NCBI RefSeq assembly: GCF_030463565.1
Contig: NC_134653.1
Span: 28,829,150-28,893,149 of the forward strand
Direction: 5' to 3'
DNA from: Pelecanus crispus
Taxonomy: Eukaryota; Chordata; Aves; Pelecaniformes; Pelecanidae
DNA: 64,000 nucleotides
Position 1 is the first letter of the stretch. Every line of letters starts with the position of its first letter. Both the position numbers and the translations under genes were made by a program. The notes under the pieces are model-generated. The model was not told where the DNA came from. It did no database searches and was given only the letters and a program-made list of their open reading frames with translations. Below, in pieces: positions 25,001 through 36,700 of the stretch.

Positions 25001-27399
25001 GTGTGCAAATGGGAAGGAGAAATAGTCTTAAGGAGATGAGGGGAAAAAAAAAAATGGAGAGCCCTGCAAGGCAGCAAAATGGGAGAAGAAAGAGCGAAAC
25101 ACCATGGGATGTTGCAGCAAATGGATGACTCTGGGAGTACAGAAAGGCAAAGGAAGGGCCTGGGGGCACACCAAAAGGAAACTGGAAGACCCTGGAAAAC
25201 ACCAAAAAGCACCTGGAAAAGTCTGGGATGCAGATATCTAAACAGGGAGCTTTGTCATGCGTTCCATGACAAATGGAGGGCCTTCATACACAACGAAGGG
25301 CCCCTAATGCATACAGCAGGGCTCAGTGTGGCTGATGGAAAATCACCTGTCACCATGGAAACTCCATCTCCCACCCTTGCCAGTGAATGTCCCAGCCTGT
25401 GGCACCAGATACACTGGGAACATCTCAGGGTGCTGACAGTAAATGCAGGGGCAGCCTTGGGACCTCACACAGCATTGGAGGGACGCTGGCTGTCTCAGGA
25501 CAACGCAGACCATTCCAAATGGCTGAACGTCCATGGCACTACAAAAGAAATCACCTGCAGCCCTGTGAACAGCAATGGGGTTGTCCTGGAATGTTGAGGA
25601 ATCTTAAAGGGGTCCAAGAGCCCTTGGGACTGGTCCCCACCCCCTCAGACACAATGTGCAACCTCCTCCCTCCTGGAGCACTGTGTTGAGGCACTTTTTA
25701 CATGAGCATAAAGGGACATGAACATGAGTTGAAAGAATAAAGCAATTGTTTATTAATTAATGCACATAATTGACACCCTGGAGCGAGTGTATCACATGGT
25801 TCCGTGCCAGTATGCTCCCCCTTCCTGTGACACCTGAGGGGCCATTACTGGATCACTGTTTGTCAGTGCAGTAGGGAAGGGTCACCTCCTGCCCTTGACG
25901 TGGCAAGAAATGTAAGTAGCTGCCAGCTTCTCCCCTGCTTTTTCTTTCAGGGATAGGACTTCGCAGTAGTATTTGAGAGGATTTAACCTGTCTGTACTTT
26001 TGCCCTACTTCTAGAATAGAAGTATTTTCACAGCTCTCAGCTGACTCATCACCTTAGTGGTCTGATGTAATGTGAGGTGGCTGCACCGTATCAAACCCAG
26101 ACCTTAGATCAGAGCACAGAGCTGAACCCTGGTTGGCACAGGAGAAGGTTACATACCCCACAGAAGGGTTCACAGCCTAGTGTTTAGGGTTCAGGACTTA
26201 CAGTTGATTATCTTAGGATTTAGACATTACCATTTCTGTAGGTCGTCTGTCCTGAGTCTAAGTTACAAACTGGAAATCTTGGAACAAAAATGGTTGTTGG
26301 GGATTTAAAGTTTATGGATGATGTTACATTTGAAATCCTGACAGATAATGACCCCCCCAAAATAAAGTGATAAACTATAACCTCTGAGTAAGAAACCCTC
26401 AGCAACAAATTCTCAGCAATAAACTATAAGTGGAAGACTCTGAACCCTCAGTTTTAAGTAAGAAATACCAAAGCACATATGAGCAGGAAAACAGTAGAGA
26501 ACCAGAGGAATTCTTGCCAACAGCTTTAAAAGTTGGCCCTTCATTTGGAAGCACAGCAGAACAGGAAGACACACAGCAGAACGCACTTCTGCTGAACCTA
26601 CCTTCAACACCGTAAGCACTAATTCATCTGCATCAGGGACAATTACCTTTTTTTCGTTTGTTTTCTCAGCTCTACAAGCAAACATCCCGAGCCAGTGTCC
26701 CTTATCACCAACCAGCCTTTCCTTAAGGAAAGCGGAACCTCCTTGAGAGAGAGAGAGAAACATTTGTGACAACTGGTAATATTCCTCCTGCAGTCACTAA
26801 CAGCACTTCAAAAACCTTTTCCTCTGGCCAGTAAATCCTGTCCTGAAGACTAACCAGAAAATGCCTCACAGAACAACAGTAAAATACTCCAGCTGGGGAA
26901 ACGTTTCTTGTGATGTAAAACAGACATTATTTTAGCCTGTTACTCACATAATGAACATTTGTAGTTCAAGCTACTTAACCTCTTGGCACATCACTCAAAT
27001 TCCCACTGCTCAGCAAACACACGTCCTGCCCAGTGCCCACAGTCATCTTCAGTCTCACCGACACAACCTCTGGCTCCCTGCACCCAGCAGCATGCAGGCT
27101 GCCACACAGTCCTCCCCATCCCCAGCCAGGGTGCCACTGCCTTCCACCCGCCCAGCCCCTCCGGCACGCAGTGCGGCCCCAGGACTTAGCTATGCCCAAG
27201 GTGCAAGTCAGAGCTTGTCCTGCGTGGCCAGCCCCAGCTCTCTGCAGAGTCCCCAGCCGTGATGCTCCTTCAACCGCCCGGCTACGCCACAGCACCTGCA
27301 AAAGGCCGGAACAGTTACCGGGTGGCCAGGCAACTGCACAGCCCGGCCAGAGCTATCCCCTAGTTCAAAGACCGTAATTTTTCCTACAATGACGGCTGT
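25001..27399. other. intergenic DNA between array and CpG island
   Basis: No gene or dated repeat recognised. Several 60-170 codon frames exist on both strands but none has a signature of a known family and none is linked by splice sites. GC content rises from about 26.95 kb toward the island. Confidence 0.45.
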
Positions 27400-28220
27400 C
27401 TTTACGCTGCCTTGGCCCCCTTCTCCGGCTCTGTTCCGTACCCCTAAAGCCTACCCTACCGCTAAGCCCCAGCCCAGTGCCGAAAGACTACTGCTCCCAT
27501 CGCGCCCCGCAGGCCAAGATGGCCGCCCGGCGCGGAGGACTACCGCTCCCGGCATGCCGCGCAGGCGCGGCCGCCCTCGGCCCGGCGCCGGGGCGCAGCG
27601 CTCCCGCGCGGGAGGCGCCTCGCGCGCGTCGTTCCCCCGTGCGCCGCCACAGAGCGGAGCTGCTGGGGCCTTGGCGCTGCCCGGCGCTCCCCGGTACAGC
27701 CGGAGCCCGAGCCCGGCTCAGCTGCTGCCCGCAGCCGCCTCGGCTGCCCCTTCGTCTCCGCTTGTCACGGCCCGCCCGCGGGCACCCCCGCTGTCTCTCT
27801 CAGGATGCCCAGGGCGGTCCCGGGCGCACGGACCCTCGTCTCACGCGGGGCGCGCGGCTCCCAGCACAGACCCACCTCTTCCACGTCCCCCCCAAACTCC
27901 TCCACCCCGCCTTCCCCTTACTTCCAGCTCTCCCCCTCCGCGCAGCCCTGCGGTCCCGATGGGTAGGGCTGGGCAGAAGCTGCGTTGTGGCCGCCTGACC
28001 TCAGCTCGCAGGTAGCACGGTGCCCCACGCGTGGCTTTTACCCAACCCTAAACTGGAGTAACGCCCGATAGCCACAGCCCCTGAGGGGAAAAGGGGCCGC
28101 TAGTGCTGATGGAGCAGCTGTGCTGGTCGGCTACGCCCAGCCACCATCAGCCTCGTCACCCACAGCTGCAGCCCCTGCGTGGGGAGTGGGGCGGGGTGGG
28201 CGCGGCCATCAGACCGTAGG
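27400..28220. promoter_or_regulatory. orphan CpG island with ZNF143 and YY1 motifs
   Basis: Very GC- and CpG-rich, most densely from about 27470 to 28020, in an otherwise AT-rich region. It contains ACTACTGCTCCC at 27487 with AAGATGGCCGCC 30 bases further on (ATGGC at 27519, exactly 32 after the site start), and a second ACTACCGCTCCCGGCATGC at 27539-27557. This is the arrangement of a TATA-less housekeeping promoter. A possible splice donor GCAG|GTAGCA is at about 28012 on the + strand. Proline/arginine-rich frames across it are GC-composition artefacts. The gene it serves is not visible; a noncoding transcript, an untranslated SUSD2 exon (next gene, 2.5 kb right) or a minus-strand RNA are all possible. 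Confidence 0.75.
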
Positions 28221-28310
28221 AGATAACCGGGGCCTGCAAGGGTAGCAGAGATGCACTCAGGTACTTGAGCGCAGCTTACTGAAAGCTAACGGGAGAGTCC
28301 TGGGCTGCCC
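28155..28310 (+). repeat. segment B of a diverged duplication
   Basis: Counterpart of segment A at 24861-25000, with shared blocks in the same order (see there). It lies immediately downstream of the CpG island. Confidence 0.6.
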
Positions 28311-28795
28311 CAAAACAAAAGAGTTGTCATGAGGGGTCCGGAAAGCAAATGGAGGGCTCAGGGGCACCAAAGAGCAATTTATGTGCCTTGGGGCAAAAGG
28401 AATGAAAAGAGGGCAAATGAAGGCCTTGGGACGCTGTTGCTTCTGAGGTTTGATGCTCATGCGCTTAGATGGGAGACTTCAGAATTAACTGGTTTAAGGT
28501 GATTATTATATTTATTGATTAGTGAACACATTATGAGGAATTTGGGAAAGCGAAAAAGAAAATAATAATTAGCTAGATAAATACATTAATTCATCATTAC
28601 ATGGTTATGCAAACTATTCCATGCAATTATAAAGCTGTTAATTATTGGCCTGAAATCTAACAAATCACATATATTGCCTGTGGGTTCTCAGGGGTCTTCC
28701 TCTGCTGTCCCGGTGGACTTGGGATTCACTGATCAGCTTTACTATCATCTGTAGGCATTCCTACCATCATAGAGGTTGTTCTTTTGCTAGACCCA

Positions 28796-29620
28796 GGCAG
28801 GCTGCAGGAATGGGCCGGCAGGAAGCTGAAGAAATTCAACAAGTATGAATGCACCCAGGAAGGAAAAAACCCCTCACAACAATACAGACTGGGAACCGAC
28901 TGACTGGGGCGCAGCTCTGCAGAAAAGGACCTGAAGGTCCCGACAGACAGCAGGCCAAACATGAGCCATTGCTGTGCCCTGGCAGCAAAAAGGGCCAACA
29001 GCATCCTTGGCTGTGTTATGAGGAGCGCAGCCAGATGTTGAGGGAAGTGATTATCATCTTTACGCAGGACTCATTAGGCCTTATCTAGACTACTACATCC
29101 AGTTCTGGGCCTCTGCAAATACAAGACCTTAACCAGCTAGAGCGAGTTCAACAGAGAGCCACCAGGATGCTGAGAGGACTGGAACGTTCACGGTGTGAGG
29201 AGAGGCTGAGGGAAGGGGAACAGGGCCTTCCCAGCCTGGAGAAAAGTTGGCGGGTGGGAGAGGGAGGAAGCTAATAGCAGCCTTCTGATATCTGCATGGT
29301 GATTACTGAGAAGACAGAATCAGGCACAGTGGTGCACGGTGGGAGGACAAGGAGCAATGGGTGTAAAGTGGAACAAGAGAGGTTCAGATCTGATAGAAGA
29401 AGAACATTTTTCACGTTAAGAAGAGCTGACCGTTGGAAGAGAAGAACCAGAGAAGTTGTGCAGTCTTCATCTTCATCCTTGGAGGTTTTCAAGGCTAGAC
29501 TGGATAAAACCCTCAGATACCTGGTCTGACCTCATAGCTAAACCTCCTTTGAGCAGGAGGTTGGACAAGAACAATCTCCTGAAGTCCCTTCTGACCTGAA
29601 TTATTCTGTGGTCCTGTAAC
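28796..29620 (+). mobile_element. CR1 LINE 3' fragment, plus orientation
   Basis: It contains the typical CR1 reverse transcriptase C-terminal codons in decayed form (AEKDLKV, ANSILGCV-like, RPYLDYYIQFW-like, [19 protein letters not shown]), then the untranslated part with TGGAGGTTTTCAAGGCTAG, AGGAGGTTGGACAAGA and a terminal ATTATTCTGTGGTCCTG. Frames are broken by stops, so it is a dead 5'-truncated copy. Confidence 0.88.
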
Positions 29621-30675
29621 TTACACTCCATTTTTTCTGAAGTTGGGCCCATTGCTGCCATTGCACATCCTTTTCTTTACTTGAATGCCTTTCGGATAAA
29701 CAATATGCCTCTAATTATTTTTTGACTGCTGGTCCCAGTTTCGCCACATCTATACCAAAATTATAGGCAATTGCAGCCTTACGTGATAGTACTGATACGG
29801 TTATCTAGGTCTGAATAGCCTTGCTTCCCAAAACTCCCTTGTCATTATTCTGGACTCTACTCTGTCCTTGATTCTTCTACCCAGCTATAATCAAGTGCAA
29901 GGAGGTTCTTATCTTATGCACTGGTACTTGATGACATGCACATACCAGAGCAATGGAATATGCCTTGCATTCTTTCACTATCTCCTAAAACCCCTCCATC
30001 ATAAGGTTCCTGTTCTGCCATTGGAACAGATAGTTACACTGTAGCTGTTACCGCATCAGCTCTGCCCTACTTCCTTGCCAGAATATCCTTCAGCTTCTGT
30101 CAGAAGGCTTCTGTAGTCAATTTCATTGCTCTGACATCATGCCACCATTTTGAGTTACACCTTTCTCAGAATCTTTTTACCCCTCTCATTTACAACCCTC
30201 ATGCTGGCACGTACTGTGCAGTAAACATGTTTTCTCAATGCCTCATTATCTCCTGAACAAAACTGTACTGTCAGCATCTATTCTTTATTGTTCTTCTTAC
30301 TGATAACTGGTTTTAGTTCCTCCAAGAAAATTGAAACACACAACTTCTGCCAATGACCCCGTGGTCTTGAACTTTGGAGCAAAAATGCTTCTAAAAATAA
30401 CACACCTCTCCTTCCATTTCAGAAAAATGTAACTATTAAAATAATGTGTAGGAGTTCTACTGACTACCTCCTCCACCCCCTACATCTTTTCCTGAATCGA
30501 AGATGACCTCTGAAAAGGAGCATCTGCATTGATTTGTTTTGCTTCAGTAATTTACAGCAAACCTTTGAACAGTGAGAATCTTGTTTATTTCTGGTCACGT
30601 GTTTCTATAAAGGCTTTTTCTGGACAGGCACAAAGGCTAATCACAATCAGCCATCCTGAATCATCTGGACAAAAT
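29621..30675 (+). other. region upstream of the SUSD2 start codon
   Basis: Pyrimidine-rich AT-moderate DNA. An acceptor-like TTTGTTTTGCTTCAG ends at about 30547, so the bases 30548-30675 could be the 5' untranslated start of the first coding exon. No TATA box or CpG island was seen next to the start codon. Confidence 0.4.
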
Positions 30676-30742
30676 ATGAAACTCGTCGGCATAGATGGAT
30701 GTTTCTTCATTCTCTTCGCCCTCACTGCTCTTTGGAATGCAG
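30676..30742 (+). CDS. SUSD2: SUSD2 coding exon 1, signal peptide
   Basis: The start codon at 30676 opens [22 protein letters not shown], a signal peptide with a hydrophobic core. The donor is GTGAGT; phase 1. The following 2.4-kb intron (30743-33129) holds no LTR or CR1 that I can define. Confidence 0.93.
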
Positions 30743-33700
30743 GTGAGTGTCTTTCAAAAATTTTGCTGCTTTTAACTCCAAACTTTTTTGACTTCTGAAC
30801 TTCAGAATACATACCTCAGTAAGAAATTACTGATACCATTTGTACAAGCTAAAGCAAAGGCACACAAGCTGGCTTTTACTGGCATGGTGTCATTTTCAAC
30901 GCCTTCCTCTGTAATTTCCAGTAGGACAGTAGGTCTTTTCTGTAAGTAAACAGACAATCTGGAGAAGGCAGTAAATATTTTTAAAGGCACAGAACAACTT
31001 TCTGGCTCCCTATATTGAACAAGTATTTTTACCTCCATCACAGGCAGGTTTTCTGGTATAGAATGAAAGCTGACTTTTATTTCTGACTCGCTACCATTCC
31101 TGTTCTTTCCTGCCACACACCCACATATTATCCCAGGATAATGGAGGAAGACCAGCAGAGAGTGAAAAACAGAGAGAGATTTTACTACCTTTTCCTTTAC
31201 TTGATCTCTCCATCCTACCAAAAAAACCAAACAGCCCTCCCTGCCCTCCCACCCCATATACAAAACAACACTCAGTGACATTTTCTCCTCATTTCGACAG
31301 AAGCTGATATACCTGGAAATGCAAGCAATTGCTCTTCAGCCCCATGAGGGGTGACTGTAAATTCTTTCTTCCTCTCCTAGTCTTGTTCATATATTATTAA
31401 CAACCTTTGAGGAGCAGGTGAATCCAGCAGCTTTTGGGAAGCAGTAGATTTCTCCTTCCCAATCTGCTAGTCAGATCTGCTGTACTCTCAGATTCAGGAA
31501 ATTCCTCCTGTCTCAGTCCCTCAGATGTCGATACTGCTGTTGCTGTTTGTAGGTCCAGCCAGTATGGGGGCTGAGCCTCTATTGCAAAGAGGCAGATACA
31601 CATACTACGCCCACCACATTAACCCAGCCAGCCACACAGGCTAACACAGAGCAGTGCTTTTACTGGCATCCAAATAAACACAGACAGCACTCCCATAAAC
31701 CTGCACACCACCCAGTTCTGTTCCTCCTCTCCATCTGATCACAGTGGAAGGTCACTAGCAAAAACACAAACACACCCTTTCTCTCCAGATTCACAGACCC
31801 ACCACATTCACAGATACCTTGCATGCTAGCATAGGCTGTAAATTTGCCTATTAGCTAAGCCCGGATCCCAACTCCCTTACATGGTCAACAGCTCAGACCT
31901 TGGGTCTTTCCAAATGTGGCTCTCCTTCTACTGGCTGACTAGTTCATCCTGAAGTTCACTTACGATTACAACATGTGCATGTGCGTGCACGCACACGCAA
32001 GAGAGCGAGGTGATACAGAAAATAGCAGCAGGATTTCATAAAATGGACGTGGCGATCAGGTGCAGGGCTCAGTCAGAGAAAGGTACTGACCAGCAGCTTG
32101 TTTATGTGTGACTGGCTCCTTTTGTGTTCCCTTCTCTCCATTTTCCCATGGTTCTGCACCATCCACCTTGACCCCTCCCTTTCTTTTTGCTTGTGTCCTC
32201 CCAGATAAGCAACCCTCCCCTAATTACTTTTTCATCATTGGTTCCAATTTTGCTACATCCATGTTCAAATTTAGAATTTCTGATACTTACCTAGGTCATC
32301 TCAGCATTGCATGGTATTATTGATATAGTTACCCAAGCAGTGTTGCCCTTGCAAGATTCCACTCCCCAAAAGGTCCTCAGTGCTCCCATTTGTCTGTGCA
32401 GCTTGTCCATCTCACTTTGCCTTAAATGGTTGTGAAATCCAACTGGTCCTCACAGTGTTACTGTAACATCTGTCAACTTCTCACTGTTTTATTTGTGTTA
32501 AGCAATTTTTCATGTCATGTCCAGTAATTACTCATGGTCTGTTCAGCTAGACCTCAGCCAGATCTAAGCCAAGGGCCTAGTCATCTGTCTGTGTATCTAG
32601 TCATCTTAACAGCTACCTTGTTAAGGTTAGACTCAAATAAAATGCACAAAAGAAAGAAATTTCAGTAGTTTTTCATAGTCTCATATTGGAGCACACTTTG
32701 TCACTAATGTTAGCTTTCCATTCATCTGAGAGTGCTAACCTTCTCTTCTCATTGATTCCCAGGTAGGGTTCACAGTGACGGGACCCCATTTGGTTTGCTT
32801 AAGACCTTCTCTCAGAAATATATACAATTAGTGACACTCACCAAGGGGCTGTGCTGGAGATTTATCTTTCTATTAGATATAAAAATACCCATGGAGTTGG
32901 TGAAATTATGTACTGCCTGGGGGGTAAATAAGTGTATTTTTCTATTCAAAATGGAGCAACCTTAATACGCAGGTGATTACAGCCTTCACCTGAATACATT
33001 CCTAAACTAACATAACCAGCCCACTTCATTTATTTACAGTAGTCCTTTAGATGAGGTACTTCTGTTTGAGAGAACATCCAAAAGAGCTCGATAACATTCC
33101 TGACTATGTTTTTTTCTTCCTTTTTAAAGGAGCTCAAGACTCTTGCTCACACCAATGTGGGGAGCTGCTTGGTACCTGTTCTTGCCAGGTGACATGCCAG
33201 TCCTTGGGGATTTGCTGTCCTGATTATAAAGAATTTTGTCTTCAAATTTCTCCATACTCAGGATCTCTGATGGGAGGCAAAGACTTTTTGATTGAAAATA
33301 CAGCTCTTAATGCCTCTTCTGTGCTAATATGCAGGTGGGCCATGATTTTATACTCCTTTGCCAAAGGGAGGTGAACCTTTCTAATCTCACTTTCTGACAA
33401 TAGGTAATTACCACAAAACAAGACTTGTCTATACAGGAGTGAAAACTTAATTTGTAAGGTTTCAGAATCCTGAAACACACAAAGGTTCTGCTAACCCTCA
33501 CCCTCAAGGATACATGTTGTCTGTATTTCTACACAGGATCATTTCATTCTTAATTATTCATTTCTTAATCTGAATGAGAAAGCAATGAGAAAGAAATGTA
33601 GGTAGGACGCCTTATCTTTTTCCTGTAAGACAAAGCTGTGGATCCTAAGCATGTCAGCCTGTATCACACCTAGGTACATGTGTCACACATGCAATACATA

Positions 33701-36700
33701 TGGTACACAGGATTTTACTGACCCTGATGTCCTGACATTCTTTCTACAGAAGGTTCTGAGTGAGATTTTGGAGTCTTTCCCATCTGGATAGCAGCACCTG
33801 GAAAGGTTTTTAGTTCTTCATTGGGAAAACCTTTGACCCAGGCATTCATTCTGTAGAACACAACTGTGTACTTTGAATTACCTGCACAGTTGCATTATCA
33901 ATCATAGCCAATACAAACTTCAGTGCAGACAAGCAAAGGTACTATTTCCTGGCACACCCCAACTCCCTCCCACTCCCTTGGAGTAGCTATGCAGTCACCG
34001 TACATCAATCCTGAAGAGTCATGGGCGGGATTATACTTTAGCACACTAGGCAAGAACCCTAACTAGAAGCAGATGATGGTTAAATACCGAGCAATGAGTT
34101 CTGAGTTAATCTTTGCAACAGAAATTCTAGAGAAGCATGAAATTACTTTTGTTGTATTCACAGGATTTACCAACAACAACAAAAAACCACCCCACAAAAC
34201 CAGAAATTTGCAATGCCTGTAAATCATGGTCCATGTTAGCCACCCTGTAATCCTATTAATCCTATAACATCACCTTTGTCTTCCTGCTGTTCCTTTGTTA
34301 TTTGTTGCTAATTTATCATGCCCCCCTCCCCCAGTAATTAAATAGTAAATCTAAGGCTTGCAGTTTGCTGTGTATTTGTGCAGTGTACAGCAGAATCTGC
34401 ACTGGTGTAATAAGCACAAAGTACACACAAATTTTTCCAGTTTATATTCACTGCTACAAGCAAAACAGCCATGGGACTTGGAATGATCTACAGATGACAC
34501 AAGGTTGCTTAATGAAACACAACTAAGACGTTCAGAATTTTCCTTCTCTCAATAGTGACACTGAAAAGTGTTTTCAACATTAACAGGTTCAAGCAGAAAA
34601 TCAAAACCAATGGCTATGTTGCTAAGGATGGAAAAGCCCACTGCATCTCCCCATTGCTGTATGAGACTGGTTTCATCCCTTTTGAAGTTTCTACAGATGG
34701 TGGGCTGACGTTTCCATACTCTGGAACTTGGCTATCAGGTTACTTAAATCTACAGTATCCCTCTTCTTTCTGCATACTTGCTCCATGGGTGCAAGGTTAT
34801 ATAAGCCTTTCCCTTTTGATTATTTTTCTTCTTCCCTAACAGGCTGTTTGACCTCAGAAAAGTCATTCTTGCTGCCCTCGTGTTAATTAATACTTTGAGA
34901 GATGAACTTTCACAGCAATTGAGTTCTGCTCCTATACAGGAGCAGCAGCATTAATTCATAAAAAGTCCTGCTTAAAAATGGGGCTGACCAAACCAGTTCC
35001 CTTTTTGTAGCTACTTCTATTGGAAAATAACTGCATCATGGTGTTGTACTCTAAGGACTACAGACATCAGTAAGGGTTGCATTCTCTCAGCTTCAGCTTA
35101 CTCTTTTTATATCATGCATCCTGTTAGAAAACATACACAGGGGAAGTACTGCTAAATCTTAAATAATAGTGGCACCTTTTCAGAGCTATGCAAAGCAGAA
35201 ATGTCATTAATCCTTTTTTTCTGTTCTGTAATGCAGTACATCACAGCAAAGTTTCGGATGGAGAAAAATGCACATTGGTAAATGAGACAAAATGGCAATA
35301 CTATGGCACCCCCAACACTGATGGAAACTTAACTCTTACCTGGACACACCAGGCACTTGCAGCAACCCGCATCAACATAGAAGTCTGGGGATACCAGGAA
35401 ACAGGTAAAGTGACACTTTTCCTACCTGCACACAAGCAGTCATCACATATGTAACTTATGTGCAGAGCTCTGCACAGCATGCGGTCGCTTTCCCTGAGGC
35501 CTCAAGAAGAGATCTGCAAGTAAAACTAACTCATGACAATAATGTCAGCTTTTCCTCTTCATCTACGTATGGGTGGAGACATCTAATTTCAGTCTTGTGG
35601 TAACTGTTCTTTTCCAGTGTCTGAAATTATTTTTTTCCTCTGTGTGACAGGTGACAGTTACTCGGAAAACTGGTTGGCTGAATGGAAATACCTTTATACT
35701 TTGGCAAGAGAAATCCCCAATACTGGGAAATTTTCTTTCATTCCTGTACCTGCTAAAGGAAATTACAGTACATGGGACTTTGGAATTTTGAGAATTACAC
35801 CCAGCAACTATTCTAACGGGGAGAGGCAAGTACATCACAACATTCATTTGTCATAGGTACCTTATTATTTCTTCCTGTATTAAAGATGCTGTCTCCTTTG
35901 ATGTTTAAAACTGGGACTCAGGCTCCATTTCACATGAAAAAATGGGGAGAGTGAGAAAAAAGGGCAAAAGTGAGAAAAACTCATGGCTCAAGATAAAGAC
36001 GGTTTACTCAGTAAAGAGGGACATGGGTCCAGAGGAAGTAATGCAAAGGCAATCGTTCACCACCTCCCACAAGCAGACCGATGCCCAGTCAGTCACCCAG
36101 TAAGGGCTGCTTTGGAAAAACTCCTCTGCAATTTTATTGCTCATCATGATGGTCTATGGCATGGAATATACCTTTGGTCAATTTGGGTTGGCCATCATGG
36201 CTGTGTTCCCTCTGAGCCTCTTGCCAACCCCTATCCTACTCCCTGCAGGCCAGCATGAGAAACAGAGAACGCCTTGACACTGTGCAAGCACTGTTTGGCA
36301 ATAAGTGAAATGTTGGTGTGTTATCAGCACTGTTTCTGGTCACAAATCTAAAACATGGCACATACGGGCTGCTATGAAGACAATTACTCCACCCCAGCCA
36401 AACCCAATATCCTTGGCAAACTAGGACCTGTGGATTTCTTTTGTCACAACTGTGGAGGAGGCCCTAATTGTGGAACTTTTGTCACTGCAGCCACAGGCCT
36501 TCCTCTGCATTTATTTTTTTTCTATTTTGTATGCAGACCTTTGCATTCGTACAAATTTTATGCCCACTTCCTTTTATTTAATTGTGTATTTCCCCATGTT
36601 TTTTGGTGATTTACCTCTGTAAGTGCTCCATACATATTCTGAGCTTGGATGGCTGTTCCTTCATAATTCTTCCATGTGTCTGCAGTTTTTGATGTAGATG

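Noticed and set aside
27389..28015. Two long Pro/Arg/Ala-rich frames in the CpG island
   Set aside because: Stop codons are rare in GC-rich DNA; both frames overlap in different phases and neither resembles a known protein.
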